Assembly: GCF_023073315.1 (NCBI RefSeq)
Contig: NZ_JADPJH010000037.1
Coordinates: 254,803-318,802, forward strand
Source: Bradyrhizobium sp. 1
Lineage (GTDB): Bacteria; Pseudomonadota; Alphaproteobacteria; Rhizobiales; Xanthobacteraceae
Reading direction: 5' to 3'
Length of the DNA stretch: 64,000 nucleotides
Shown here: in pieces, positions 1-8,300 of the stretch
How the letters are laid out: each line of letters opens with the position of its first letter
Numbering within the stretch: the first letter of the stretch is position 1
Notes under the pieces: generated by a model
Told to the model about the DNA's origin: nothing
Database searches by the model: none
What the model saw: only the letters and a program-made list of their open reading frames with translations
Made by a program: the position numbers and the translations under genes

Positions 1-269
1 ACTGGGTCGATCCGTTCGGCGGCGAGACCGAGGAGCAGACCGGCGCGGACAAGATCGCAGCGCCCTTGCCGGGCACGGTCGTCGCCGTGCTGGCCGAGGA
101 GGGAGCAAAGCTCGAAAAGGGTGCGCCGATCCTCACCCTGGAAGTGATGAAGATGGAGCAGACGCTGCGCGCGCCCTATGCCGGCGTGCTGAAATCCATC
201 AAATGCAAGGTCGGCGACATCGTGCAGGAGGGCGTCGAACTCGCCGTGGTCGAGGCTTCCGGTGAGTGA
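1..269 (+). CDS. Acyl-CoA carboxylase biotin-carrier subunit, C-terminal end (partial)
   Basis: Only the last 88 codons or so are in the window; the reading frame is open from base 3 and the gene begins upstream. The translated piece is a biotinyl/lipoyl carrier domain. The motif EVMKMEQ is visible, with the biotin-accepting lysine at 150-152, after the usual APLPGTV hairpin strand. Such domains end the alpha subunits of acetyl-, propionyl-, methylcrotonyl- and geranyl-CoA carboxylases. HMG-CoA lyase starts one base after the stop, so the methylcrotonyl-CoA carboxylase alpha subunit of leucine breakdown is the best guess (inference from the neighbour). The biotin carboxylase part is not visible, so the substrate cannot be read from this sequence. 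Confidence 0.9.
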   Translation, partial: WVDPFGGETEEQTGADKIAAPLPGTVVAVLAEEGAKLEKGAPILTLEVMKMEQTLRAPYAGVLKSIKCKVGDIVQEGVELAVVEASGE

Positions 270-270
270 C

Positions 271-1179
271 ATGAGCGATCCCGTTCGCATCATCGAAATG
301 GGGCCGCGCGACGGCCTCCAGAACGAGAAGACGCCGGTCAGTGTCGAGGCCCGCATCGCCTTCATCGAGGCGCTGGTCGGAGCTGGCCTCGATACGGTCG
401 AGGTCGGCGCCTTCGTCTCGCCCAAGGCGATCCCGCAGATGGCAAGCTCCGACGCCGTCTTGCGCGGCGTCAGCCACGTCAAGGGTGCCGAATTCCATGT
501 GCTGGTGCCGAACGAGAAGGGCTATGACGCCGCGTGCGCGGCGGGCGCGAAAGTGGTGTCCGTGTTCGCTGCGGCCTCCGAGGGCTTTTCGCGCGCCAAC
601 ATCAACTGCACGGTCGCGGAGTCCATCGACCGGTTCAAGCCGGTTCTCGCGCGTGCCAAGGCCGACGGGGTGAAAGTGCGCGGCTATATCTCCTGCGTGC
701 TGGGCTGTCCGTTTGACGGCGAGATCAAGCCGAAGGCGGTTGCCGATCTCGCCAACACGCTGTGGGAGCTCGGCTGCTACGAGATATCGCTTGGCGACAC
801 CATCGGCGTCGGCACGCCTGCTAAGGCCAAGGAAATGCTGCGCGCGGTGGCCGCCAACATTCCGGCGGCAAAACTCGCGATGCATTTCCACGACACCTAT
901 GGGCAGGCGCTCGTCAATCTCTATGCCGGCCTCGAGGAGGGCGTCCGCGTCATCGATGCAGCCGCCGGCGGCCTCGGCGGCTGCCCCTACGCGCCGGGCG
1001 CGACAGGTAACGTCGCGACCGAGGATGTCGTCTACATGCTCGAGGGCATGGGCATCAGGACCGGTGTCGATATGGAGAAGCTGCTGGCTGCCACGAACGT
1101 GATGAGCGGCGTGCTGGGCAAACCGCCCGTCAGCCGCGTGGCGTCCGCGCTGAATGCGAAGAAGCGGTCCGCTTCCTAG
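271..1179 (+). CDS. mvaB: Hydroxymethylglutaryl-CoA lyase
   Basis: This enzyme cleaves HMG-CoA to acetoacetate and acetyl-CoA, the last step of leucine degradation. The 302-residue protein is a HMGL-like TIM barrel. It has the N-terminal MGPRDGLQNE motif (catalytic Arg, metal-binding Asp), the HFHDTYGQ metal-ligand strand and the cysteine loop GCPYAPGATGN that carries the active-site Cys. Length matches the bacterial family (about 300). An in-frame GTG at 262 overlaps the end of the carboxylase gene. ATG 271 is chosen because it lies just past that stop (267-269). The tight spacing indicates co-transcription and translational coupling with the carboxylase. A palindromic repeat follows the stop by 4 bp. 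Confidence 0.95.
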   Translation: MSDPVRIIEMGPRDGLQNEKTPVSVEARIAFIEALVGAGLDTVEVGAFVSPKAIPQMASSDAVLRGVSHVKGAEFHVLVPNEKGYDAACAAGAKVVSVFAAASEGFSRANINCTVAESIDRFKPVLARAKADGVKVRGYISCVLGCPFDGEIKPKAVADLANTLWELGCYEISLGDTIGVGTPAKAKEMLRAVAANIPAAKLAMHFHDTYGQALVNLYAGLEEGVRVIDAAAGGLGGCPYAPGATGNVATEDVVYMLEGMGIRTGVDMEKLLAATNVMSGVLGKPPVSRVASALNAKKRSAS

Positions 1180-1183
1180 CTTT

Positions 1184-1271
1184 GTAGGGTGGGTTAGCGA
1201 AGCGTAACCCACCACTTCTCTTTCCGCGGTGGCAAAGTTGGTGGGTTACGCCTTCGGCTAACCCACCCTAC
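1184..1271. repeat. Dimeric palindromic intergenic repeat, copy 1 (88 bp)
   Basis: The outer ends are perfect inverted repeats: GTAGGGTGGGTTA at the left and TAACCCACCCTAC at the right. Each half is itself a hairpin: the left half pairs GGGTGGGTTA with TAACCCACC around GCGAAGCG, and the right half pairs GTGGGTTA with TAACCCAC around CGCCTTCGGC. It lies between two convergent genes, 4 bp after the HMG-CoA lyase stop. Related copies are at 40422 and 63834. It looks like a REP/BIME-type element and could act as a bidirectional terminator or mRNA 3' stabiliser. Confidence 0.85.
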
Positions 1272-1282
1272 GAGACCTTTGT

Positions 1283-2209
1283 TCAAGCCGCCTTCAGCCC
1301 GACATCCGGCAAACGTGGCCGGTTCTTGAGCGCCTTGACCATCATGGCCTCGACCTCGGCCTTCTCCTGCGGCAGCAGCGCGAGACGGGGCGGGCGGGTC
1401 AGCGCGGTGCCGCGGCCCATGATGTGCTCGCACAGCTTGATGCACTGGACGAGGTCGGGGCGCGCGTCCAGATGCAGCAGCGGCATGAACCATTCGTAGA
1501 TCGGCATGGCTTCGGCAAAACGGCCCGCCTTGGCGAGGCGGAACAGCGTCTCGCCCTCGCGCGGGAAGGCGTTCGACATGCCGGAGACCCAGCCCACGGC
1601 GCCCATGGCGATGCTCTCGACGATGACGTCGTCAAGGCCCGCGAACAGCACGAAGCGGTCGCCCACCATGTTCCTGGTGTCGATGAAGCGCCGCGTATCG
1701 CCGGAGGAATCCTTGAAGCAGACGACGGTCTCGACGTCGGCGAGCGTGGCGAGGATGTCGGGGGTGACGTCGTTTTTGTAGATCGGCGGGTTGTTGTAGA
1801 GCATCACCGGCAGGTCGGTTGCGGTGGCAACCGCGCGAAAATGCGCGGCGGTCTCGTGCGGCTTCGACGAATAGACCAGCGCAGGCATCACCATCACGCC
1901 GTCGATGCCAACGCGCGCGGCTTCCTTCGCCGTCTCGACCGCGAACGCCGTGGTGAATTCGGCGATGCCGCACAACACCGGCACGCGGCCGGCGGCGACG
2001 GACTTCGCCGTCTCCATGATCGCGACCTTCTCCTTGCGTTCCAGCGAGGTGTTCTCGCCGACCGAGCCGCAGACGATCAGGCCGGAGACGCCGTCGCGGA
2101 TCAACCCATCCATCACCTTCGCGGTCGCGTCGATGTCGAGCGAGAGGTCGTCGTGGAATTGCGTGGTGACGGCCGGGAAGACGCCTTCCCAGGTAACGCG
2201 GCGGCTCAT
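1283..2209 (-). CDS. Dihydrodipicolinate synthase/N-acetylneuraminate lyase family protein
   Basis: This 308-residue DapA-superfamily (beta/alpha)8 lyase or dehydratase works on 2-keto acids through a Schiff base. Visible hallmarks are the Schiff-base lysine K166 in CFKDSSGD, the catalytic tyrosine Y138 in YNNPP, and GSVGEN, which replaces the GTTGES loop of true DapA. The changed loop argues against lysine biosynthesis. It is the last gene of the TRAP operon (DctQ-DctM-DctP-this), so it probably cleaves or dehydrates the sugar acid or hydroxy acid brought in by that transporter (inference). The ATG at 2207-2209 is preceded by a CTGGAG ribosome-binding site. The frame stays open upstream, but that stretch is antisense to the TRAP genes and is not part of the protein. 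Confidence 0.85.
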   Translation of the reverse strand: MSRRVTWEGVFPAVTTQFHDDLSLDIDATAKVMDGLIRDGVSGLIVCGSVGENTSLERKEKVAIMETAKSVAAGRVPVLCGIAEFTTAFAVETAKEAARVGIDGVMVMPALVYSSKPHETAAHFRAVATATDLPVMLYNNPPIYKNDVTPDILATLADVETVVCFKDSSGDTRRFIDTRNMVGDRFVLFAGLDDVIVESIAMGAVGWVSGMSNAFPREGETLFRLAKAGRFAEAMPIYEWFMPLLHLDARPDLVQCIKLCEHIMGRGTALTRPPRLALLPQEKAEVEAMMVKALKNRPRLPDVGLKAA

Positions 2210-2225
2210 GAGTTCACTCCAGGTG

Positions 2226-2238
2226 ACTTGTGACAAGT
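2226..2238. promoter_or_regulatory. Small perfect palindrome upstream of the DapA-like gene
   Basis: The sequence ACTTGT-G-ACAAGT is a perfect 13-bp palindrome. It lies 17-29 bp before the start of the DapA-like gene on the minus strand, in the 86-bp gap after dctP. It could be an operator for an internal promoter. It does not resemble the AT-rich operator at 5234, so it would bind a different protein if it is functional. It is short enough to be chance. Confidence 0.3.
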
Positions 2239-2295
2239 GTATTGCCGGCGGGGGGCTGGGTCCGCCGTGCGTTGTGAAGAGGATGGCGGGCGGGA

Positions 2296-3279
2296 TCAGA
2301 GCGTCGCGCCGACCTTGCGCAGTTCGGCGAGAACGGGGGCCTTGGGCAGCCAGATCTTGTCGAACTCGGCGATGACGGCCTCGGTGTCGCCGGCCGGGAC
2401 CTGGCGGATGGGGATCGGCGCGTTCTTGAAATTCTCGATCAGCGCGGGCTCGTTGGAGGCGAGCTCGTCGATCTGCGCGTCCAGCGTCGCCTTCACGGTC
2501 TTGGCGATCAGCTCGCGGTCGGCTGCTGGCAGCGTCTGCCAGACCCGGCCCGAGACCACCGCCGCCATCGGCATGAAGACGGCGTTCATCTGCAGGATCA
2601 CTTTCGACACCTTGTCGAAGCGCTGGTTCCAAGAGAATTCGAGATCGGCCTCCAAGCCATCGACCTGGCCGTTGGCCATGGCGTCGAACACCTGTGGTGT
2701 CGGGATCGGCGTGGGCGCAGCACCCAGCGAGGAATAGAAATCGCGATAGACCGGCGTCGGATTGATGCGCAGCTTCATGCCCTTGATGTCCGCGAGCGTC
2801 GTCAAATCCTTGGACGAGAACACCGCACGCATGCCGGTGATGCCCCAGCCGAGACCGATGGTGCCGGTCTCCTGCGGCAGCACCTCGAACAGTTTTACCG
2901 CCGCCGGATGCCGCACGAATTTTGCCACCGCCGGCGTCGAGCGGACGATATAGGGCGCATTGATCGCGGCGATGTGGGGCACGCGCGAGCCGAGCTCGGC
3001 GGCCTGGATGAAGCCCATGTCGAGCGCGCCGGACTGCAATTGCTGCATCATCGCGGGCTCGTTGCCGAGCTGGCCGGAGTGGAACACGGTCATGGTCAAC
3101 CGGCCGTTGGTCGCAGCCTTGAGTTCGTCGCCGAATTTGATCGCGGCCTTGTTCCAGGAATGGCCGTTGGGCGTGATCAGGCCGAGGCGGAATTCCTTGG
3201 CCTGGGCGAGCGCCAGCGACGGCGCAAACACCGATGCGGCAGCACTGGCGGCGAGAAAGCGGCGGCGTGAAAGCGGCAT
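2296..3279 (-). CDS. TRAP transporter substrate-binding protein (DctP family)
   Basis: Periplasmic solute receptor of a tripartite ATP-independent transporter, 327 residues. The N-terminus PLSRRRFLAASAAASVFA with cleavage after ALA-QA is a twin-arginine-like signal peptide. The mature part shows DctP features such as FRLGLITPNGHSWN at the start, the GLEADLEFSWNQRF specificity region and the conserved Arg region near residue 150. DctP proteins of this type bind C4-dicarboxylates, sugar acids or other organic acids; the ligand cannot be read from the sequence. It is transcribed after DctQ and DctM and before the DapA-like gene. A GntR-type repressor gene is divergent from the operon. Confidence 0.92.
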   Translation of the reverse strand: MPLSRRRFLAASAAASVFAPSLALAQAKEFRLGLITPNGHSWNKAAIKFGDELKAATNGRLTMTVFHSGQLGNEPAMMQQLQSGALDMGFIQAAELGSRVPHIAAINAPYIVRSTPAVAKFVRHPAAVKLFEVLPQETGTIGLGWGITGMRAVFSSKDLTTLADIKGMKLRINPTPVYRDFYSSLGAAPTPIPTPQVFDAMANGQVDGLEADLEFSWNQRFDKVSKVILQMNAVFMPMAAVVSGRVWQTLPAADRELIAKTVKATLDAQIDELASNEPALIENFKNAPIPIRQVPAGDTEAVIAEFDKIWLPKAPVLAELRKVGATL

Positions 3280-3303
3280 GGTCGGGCTTCCTTTTGGACG
3301 GGT

Positions 3304-4569
3304 CTATTTGATCAGGATCAGCGAGAGCGAGGGATAGAGCGAGAGCAACACCAGCAGGACGCAGGAGATGACGAAGAATGGCAGCGTCACGATGAACATC
3401 TTGCCGGGCTTGGCGCCGGTGACGGCGGCCGCGACGAAGAAGCAGAGCCCGACCGGCGGCGACAGCAGGCCGAGCACGAGGTTGATCACCACCACGACGC
3501 CGAAATGCCGGGGATCGATGTGATAGACATCGGTTGCGACCGGCAGCAGGATCGGCACCGTCATGATCAGTCCGGGAATGCCGTCGATCACCGTGCCGAT
3601 CACCAGCAGGATGACGTTGCAGATCAGCATGAAGCTGATCGGGTCCTTGGCGGCCGTCTGGATCCACGCGGCGGTTTGCTGCGGCACCTTGCCGAAGATC
3701 AGGACCCAGGAGAACACGGCCGCGGCTGCGACCAGGAACAGCACGATCGCCGAATAGATGCCACTGCGCAGCATCATCTGCGGCAACTGCGAGAACTCGA
3801 ATTCCCTGGTCCAGTACTTTCCGACCAGAGCCGCGGCGACTGCACCGACAGCGGCGGATTCTGTCGCATTGGCGAGGCCGCCCAGAATCGTGCCGACGAT
3901 GACGATCGGGATCAGCAGGGTCGGCGATGTCCGCAGGATCGTCATGACGCGCTGGCGCGGCGTCTGATAGTCGGCGCGAGGATAATTGTAGACGTATCCC
4001 ATCAGCGCGATGACGAGGCAGAACATCACGGTGAGGATGACGCCCGGCACGATGCCGGCGATCAGCATGTCGCTGACCGAGACCTGCGCGAGCACGCTGT
4101 AGACCACGAACATCACCGAGGGCGGGATGATCGGGCCGAGCATGCCGCCATAGGCGGTCAGTCCCGCCGCGAAGGTCTTGTCGTAGCCCTTCTTCTCCAT
4201 CTCCGGCACCATGATCTGGGCCATGATCGCGACCTGCGCGGTCGCGGATCCCAGGATCGAGGAGATGAACATGTTGGCGAGGATGTTGACGTAGGCGAGC
4301 CCGCCCTTGAGCGAGCCGACGAACGCCATCGCCATGTCGACGATGCGCCGTGTGATGCCCCCGCCATTCATGATCTCGCCGATCAGGATGAAGAGCGGGA
4401 TGGCGATCAACCCGTAACTGTCGACGCCGCCGAACAGTTGGAGCGGATAGGACTGGAATAGCACGGGATTGCCGGACGCTGCGATGTAGACGAGGCCGGC
4501 AAGGCACAGGCAGAGCCCGATCGGCACCCCGACCAGCATGATCGCGAGAAAGGCCGCTGACGTGATCAT
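3304..4569 (-). CDS. TRAP transporter large permease (DctM)
   Basis: This 421-residue inner-membrane protein is the ion-coupled transport channel of the TRAP system, with about 12 hydrophobic segments. Family motifs include GVPIGLCLCLAGL near the N-terminus, IPLFILIGEIMNGGGI, SSILGSATAQVA, GGMLGPIIPPS and LGLLSPPVGLC. The length is normal for DctM. The start ATG (4567-4569) overlaps the dctQ stop as TGATG, which shows translational coupling. The frame continues open upstream inside dctQ, but only this start gives the canonical DctM N-terminus. Confidence 0.94.
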   Translation of the reverse strand: MITSAAFLAIMLVGVPIGLCLCLAGLVYIAASGNPVLFQSYPLQLFGGVDSYGLIAIPLFILIGEIMNGGGITRRIVDMAMAFVGSLKGGLAYVNILANMFISSILGSATAQVAIMAQIMVPEMEKKGYDKTFAAGLTAYGGMLGPIIPPSVMFVVYSVLAQVSVSDMLIAGIVPGVILTVMFCLVIALMGYVYNYPRADYQTPRQRVMTILRTSPTLLIPIVIVGTILGGLANATESAAVGAVAAALVGKYWTREFEFSQLPQMMLRSGIYSAIVLFLVAAAAVFSWVLIFGKVPQQTAAWIQTAAKDPISFMLICNVILLVIGTVIDGIPGLIMTVPILLPVATDVYHIDPRHFGVVVVINLVLGLLSPPVGLCFFVAAAVTGAKPGKMFIVTLPFFVISCVLLVLLSLYPSLSLILIK

Positions 4570-5192
4570 CAATTGACCCCGTCGAGTTCGGAAAGCTGAA
4601 ATCCCTTCGGCGGCGTGCGCGGAACCAGTTCCAGGTCTTCCAGCAAATTGGCGAGGCCGTGAATGGTCATCGACACCGCGAAGATCGGCAGCGTCAGATA
4701 GAGCACCCAAGTCGGCCAGTTCAGCGTCTGAGTGTGCTCGGTGTAGAGGAAGTTGAAGGTTTCGGCGGCGAGCTTGCGTCCGTCGAAGCCGGCGCGCGCG
4801 AGCCCGATCGGGTCCATCCAGAGCATGCAGGTGATGATCAGGGCGACGCCGAACACGACGACGAGGACGGTCGAAATCACCTTTGCGATCTTCTGGTGCC
4901 GCAGTGAGAGACGCTCCGTCAGCATCGTCACCGCGAAATCGAGCCGCAGCCGTGTCATCGCGGAGGCGCCGACGAAAGTCAGCCAGACCACGCAATAGAC
5001 CGCGGATTCGTCGATCCAGTAGATCGGAAAGTGCGCGTAGCGGGTGACGACATTCACCAGGATCAGGCCGGTGAGCAGGTACATCAGGCCCATCAGCGCG
5101 ATGCGCTCGACGGCGAGCAGGGCACTGGACGCACAGATGACCATGCGTCGAACGCTGAACGCACGCGTGGCCGGCATCGTCTGCTCGATCAT
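4569..5192 (-). CDS. TRAP transporter small permease (DctQ)
   Basis: This 207-residue membrane subunit has four hydrophobic segments and joins DctM in the TRAP complex. The segment around NVVTRYAHFPIYWIDESAV matches the DctQ signature (R..F....W.eE), with Trp and Glu in the conserved place. It is the first gene of the operon dctQ-dctM-dctP-DapA-like. The chosen ATG (5190-5192) gives the N-terminus MIEQTMPATR; a TTG five codons upstream is possible. The promoter region holds the 21-bp palindrome 42 bp upstream of this start, shared with the divergent gntR gene. Confidence 0.88.
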   Translation of the reverse strand: MIEQTMPATRAFSVRRMVICASSALLAVERIALMGLMYLLTGLILVNVVTRYAHFPIYWIDESAVYCVVWLTFVGASAMTRLRLDFAVTMLTERLSLRHQKIAKVISTVLVVVFGVALIITCMLWMDPIGLARAGFDGRKLAAETFNFLYTEHTQTLNWPTWVLYLTLPIFAVSMTIHGLANLLEDLELVPRTPPKGFQLSELDGVN

Positions 5193-5233
5193 GAAAGAGG
5201 GCCCCAACCCCGGAAATTTATCGTGCTATCGTC

Positions 5234-5254
5234 AAATGTATAATTTATACATTT
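5234..5254. promoter_or_regulatory. Perfect 21-bp palindromic operator between dctQ and gntR
   Basis: The left arm AAATGTATAA (5234-5243) and the right arm TTATACATTT (5245-5254) are exact reverse complements around a single T. The AT-rich core ATGTATA..TATACAT matches the style of operators bound by FCD-subfamily GntR regulators, which often contain TTGTATACAA or ATGTATACAT. It is the only strongly AT-rich block in the 217-bp divergent intergenic region. It lies 42 bp before dctQ and 155 bp before gntR, so repression of the transporter operon by the adjacent regulator is the simple reading. Confidence 0.75.
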
Positions 5255-5409
5255 TTGGTGTCAAACGGAGATTGCGGTCATTTCGGCGGCAGGACGCGCG
5301 TTTGCTGGGCAGCGGGCTTGTGTGGCTATTCGGCTTTTGCCGGGCGCCCCACCATGCAAGAGAGAGACCGCTTCGCGCCGATGAGTCGGGAAGGACAACG
5401 GAAGGTCAG

Positions 5410-6099
5410 ATGAAACAGCCTCTGAAGCATCGCACGCTGTCGGCTGCGATCGTGGACCAGCTCAGGCAGGCGATCCTCGACGGCACCTATCCGGCCGGAT
5501 CGCAGTTGCGCCAGGATGCGCTTGGCGAGACCTATGGCGTCAGCCGCATTCCTGTGCGCGAGGCGCTATTCCAGCTCGAGGCCGAAGGGCTGGTGCGGAT
5601 CGTTCCGCAGAAGGGCGCCATCGTCTCCGAGCTGTCGCTGGACGAGATCAACGACGTGTTCGACCTGCGTTGCATCCTGGAGCCGCGGCTGCTGGCACAA
5701 TCGGCGCCGCATTTCTCCGCGGACGATCTCGATGCGCTCGACGACATCCACAGGCAATTCGAGAAGGCAATCAAGGCGAAGAATGTCAGCGACTGGGGGC
5801 AGCTCAATGCCGACTTCCATCTCGCGCTCTATATGCACGCCCCGCAGCCGCGCACCCGCGCGATCGTGCTGTCTCTGCTCCAGACCAGCGACCGCTACAC
5901 GCGCCTCCAGCTCTCGAATACCAAGGCGATGGGGATTGCCGAGAAGGAGCACGCCCATCTGATCGCGCTTTGCCGCGCGCAGAAGGTCGAGGAAGCCTGC
6001 CGGTTTCTGGAGCGGCACATCGAAGCCGTGCGCAAGGACTTGCTTCAGGTCGTTGGCGGCGGGGCGATGACGCCACGGTCACGGCGAAAGAGCCACTAA
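5410..6099 (+). CDS. GntR family transcriptional regulator (FCD subfamily)
   Basis: This 229-residue regulator has an N-terminal winged helix-turn-helix (about residues 8-72; SRIPVREALFQLEAEGLVRI is the recognition region). It is followed by an all-helical FCD ligand-binding domain (about 80-215) with the metal-type pattern D..FH (NADFHLAL) and H near the C-terminus (EKEHAHLI, ERHIEAV). FCD regulators sense organic acids and normally repress the neighbouring catabolic operon. The start ATG at 5410 has the ribosome-binding site GGAAGG at 5399-5404. The gene is divergent from dctQMP-DapA-like and probably controls it and itself through the palindrome at 5234. Confidence 0.9.
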   Translation: MKQPLKHRTLSAAIVDQLRQAILDGTYPAGSQLRQDALGETYGVSRIPVREALFQLEAEGLVRIVPQKGAIVSELSLDEINDVFDLRCILEPRLLAQSAPHFSADDLDALDDIHRQFEKAIKAKNVSDWGQLNADFHLALYMHAPQPRTRAIVLSLLQTSDRYTRLQLSNTKAMGIAEKEHAHLIALCRAQKVEEACRFLERHIEAVRKDLLQVVGGGAMTPRSRRKSH

Positions 6100-6294
6100 A
6101 CGAGGTTTTCTCGAGCCACTGCGACAACTTACTCGTCCAGGACAGGCATCTGACGTTTTACCTGCGTCGAGAATCCGGGACAGAGCTTGCGCGAAATTGC
6201 CTTGCTTTTGTCACACGTCAAGGTAGCTTAGAACGATATATTCTAGGTTGCCAATATTGATCGTGTCTACTGCATCCGATTGCTGGAGGCTGCC

Positions 6295-7584
6295 GTGCGC
6301 GTCGACATTCAACTCCCAACGACGGATCCTCAGGGCCATACGTTCCTGACATGGGTACCGGTCAAAGCGACGGCCCGTATGGCTGACGCGTCAGGCGCAT
6401 CCAATCCGGCACGCGTCACGCTACAGAACGGAGGAGTGAACGGAGGCGGTCGCCTGGCGTTCGATTCGGTTCGCACCGATGCGGGAGCGGCCGAACTCGA
6501 TCTTGAACTACCTACTGATGGCACCGCCGTCGAGTTCTGGGTGGCGGGCGAATTCCAGCATCCCAGCAGTGCCTATGGGGATGTCGCAATCGATGTGATG
6601 GCGTCCGGCACCCAGGTCGGCCGGCGTGAAATGATGGTGCGTATTCGCAAGAATGCGGTCAATCTCTCTGCGGCGGAGCGCGACCGTTTTCTGCTGGCGT
6701 TGGGCAAGCTGAACAACGCCGGCCACGGTGTATTCCAGGGCTTTAGAGACGCGCATGTGACGGACTCGCTGGACGAAGCGCACGGTTTTCCTGGTTTTCC
6801 AGCGTGGCATCGCGCTTATATGCTCGATCTGGAGCGCACGTTGCAGGAGATCGATTCGAGCGTCACCTTGCCCTATTGGCGCTTCGACGAACCCGCTGCG
6901 GCGCTTTTCGATAGGGCGTTCCTCGGCATGCCGCCGGTCAACCCGGCTCAAGGTGACACGATCCAGTTCCCCCACGGTCACGCGCTGGAGTTTTGGAAGA
7001 CCGACACCCTCGACTCCATTGATCGACGTCCGACCTTCAACATCAATGGAGCTCCGCCGGCGCAGCTACTCGGACGGCCGAACGTCATTTCGCAGGCCGA
7101 GACGATGTTGCTCGGTATGCAATACGACCGATTTCGCCGCATGGAAGGCGCGCCCCACGGACGGGCGCACACCAGCTTTGACGGTCCCATCAACCTCCCC
7201 GCCACGGCTCCGAAGGACCCGCTTTTTTTTCTGCTCCATGCAAACGTCGATCGGCTCTGGGCGTTCTGGCAGTGGTTCAACCAGCGGACGGATTCACCTA
7301 ACTCGGCAACCTATTCAACTGCTGGTGCGCCCCCCGGACGGCCCGGTCTGATCGGACATAATCTCGGCGACACGATGTGGCCATGGAACCAATCAACTAC
7401 GCCGCCGCGACCGACCTTTCCGCCGCCGCGAGGACAATTCCCGACGTCTCCGACCACGCCGCGTCCCGGACCTCAACCAACGGTCCGGGATATGATAGAT
7501 TGGCAAGGAATCCACGGGGGTGATCCCTTGGGTTTCGACTATGATGACGTTCCATTCGAACTCCACGCTGGAGGCGTCGCATGA
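6295..7584 (+). CDS. Tyrosinase/polyphenol oxidase family type-3 copper protein
   Basis: This 429-residue protein has an N-terminal beta-rich region (about 1-130) and a central type-3 copper domain. CuA is formed by H154, H163 and H172 (AHGFPGFPAWHRAY; the 8-residue gap between H163 and H172 is canonical). CuB is formed by H288 and H292 (HGRAH) and H315 (DPLFFLLHANVDRLW). The residue before H315 is Leu where most tyrosinases have a second His. The family oxidises phenols or catechols with O2. A Pro-rich tail (about 365-405) follows. GTG 6295 is chosen because GGAGG lies 5 bp upstream; a TTG at 6280 is less likely. No signal peptide is visible. The stop overlaps the next gene as ATGA. The products of the two downstream genes probably help maturation or copper loading (inference). 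Confidence 0.88.
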   Translation: MRVDIQLPTTDPQGHTFLTWVPVKATARMADASGASNPARVTLQNGGVNGGGRLAFDSVRTDAGAAELDLELPTDGTAVEFWVAGEFQHPSSAYGDVAIDVMASGTQVGRREMMVRIRKNAVNLSAAERDRFLLALGKLNNAGHGVFQGFRDAHVTDSLDEAHGFPGFPAWHRAYMLDLERTLQEIDSSVTLPYWRFDEPAAALFDRAFLGMPPVNPAQGDTIQFPHGHALEFWKTDTLDSIDRRPTFNINGAPPAQLLGRPNVISQAETMLLGMQYDRFRRMEGAPHGRAHTSFDGPINLPATAPKDPLFFLLHANVDRLWAFWQWFNQRTDSPNSATYSTAGAPPGRPGLIGHNLGDTMWPWNQSTTPPRPTFPPPRGQFPTSPTTPRPGPQPTVRDMIDWQGIHGGDPLGFDYDDVPFELHAGGVA

Positions 7585-8300
7585 AGGCCAAGGACTATCG
7601 AGAGCAGGTCGCCGCCAGGCTCCGGGCTACGACGTTTGCTGCGCCGACCACGCCCGAGCCGCCCGTGGTGGCGTGGAGAGCAGCCTTAACATCGTTGTCG
7701 AGTCCATCCAGCTCTGCCGATACCCGCAAGGAGGCCTTGCAGTTGCTGCAGTCGGGAACCTTTCTCGTGCGTGAGTTCGATCCCGTGCGTGCCGAATATG
7801 TCGACGCCCTGCGGCGGTCCGCGAGCGACCCGAGCGAAGACGTCCGTCGTTACGCCTTGGGCATCCTGATGAGCCAGAAGGACGATTTCGCGCGAAGCAG
7901 GCTGGTCGAGGGCCTGCAGGGCACTGCCGCGGCGCTGCTTCCGCCGGCCGCTGCGTTGTCCCTCCTTGCGAGGGATGATCACGCCTCTATCGGCGCCGTG
8001 GCAAATCAGATCCTCAAGAGCAATACCGATCCCGCTGTGCGTATGCAGGCCGTTCGCGTCCTGGCCAGAGACCCGAGCTCTGTTCAGGGCCTGGAAGAAA
8101 TTTTGCACAACAAGGAGGAGTTCAGGGAGGTCCGCCGTGCCGGAGCGGTTGCTCTGAAGAATCTGGATCCCAATCGTTTCGTTCGGAGCGCCACGACGAT
8201 CCTGAACGACGAGAACGAGTTTCCGGATATCAAGTCGACGGTCGGCGGCGCTCTGGAGCTCGACGGCATCGTGCCTAATGCCACGCGGCCCGGACCATGA
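7581..8300 (+). CDS. HEAT-repeat-like helical protein
   Basis: This 239-residue soluble protein is made of repeated antiparallel helix pairs. Recognisable units include SEDVRRYALGILMSQ, SIGAVANQILKSNTDP, AVRMQAVRVLARDP and FREVRRAGAVALKNLDP, each with the hydrophobic spacing and the D/R positions of HEAT or PBS-lyase repeats. It has no catalytic motif, signal peptide or membrane segment. Its start overlaps the tyrosinase stop (ATGA) and its stop overlaps the next start (ATGA), so the three products are translationally coupled and likely needed together. A scaffold or assembly role for the copper enzyme is inference. Confidence 0.8.
   Translation: MKAKDYREQVAARLRATTFAAPTTPEPPVVAWRAALTSLSSPSSSADTRKEALQLLQSGTFLVREFDPVRAEYVDALRRSASDPSEDVRRYALGILMSQKDDFARSRLVEGLQGTAAALLPPAAALSLLARDDHASIGAVANQILKSNTDPAVRMQAVRVLARDPSSVQGLEEILHNKEEFREVRRAGAVALKNLDPNRFVRSATTILNDENEFPDIKSTVGGALELDGIVPNATRPGP

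Noticed and set aside
2210..4507. An open frame that would extend the DapA-like gene to more than 1000 codons
   Set aside because: It runs out of frame through dctP and dctM on the same strand, is Arg/His/Asp-rich, and has no domain; the DapA fold begins at 2209.
5044..5409. Extension of the GntR gene upstream to 5044
   Set aside because: It would overlap dctQ on the other strand and cover the operator; the HTH begins a few residues after ATG 5410, which has a good ribosome-binding site.
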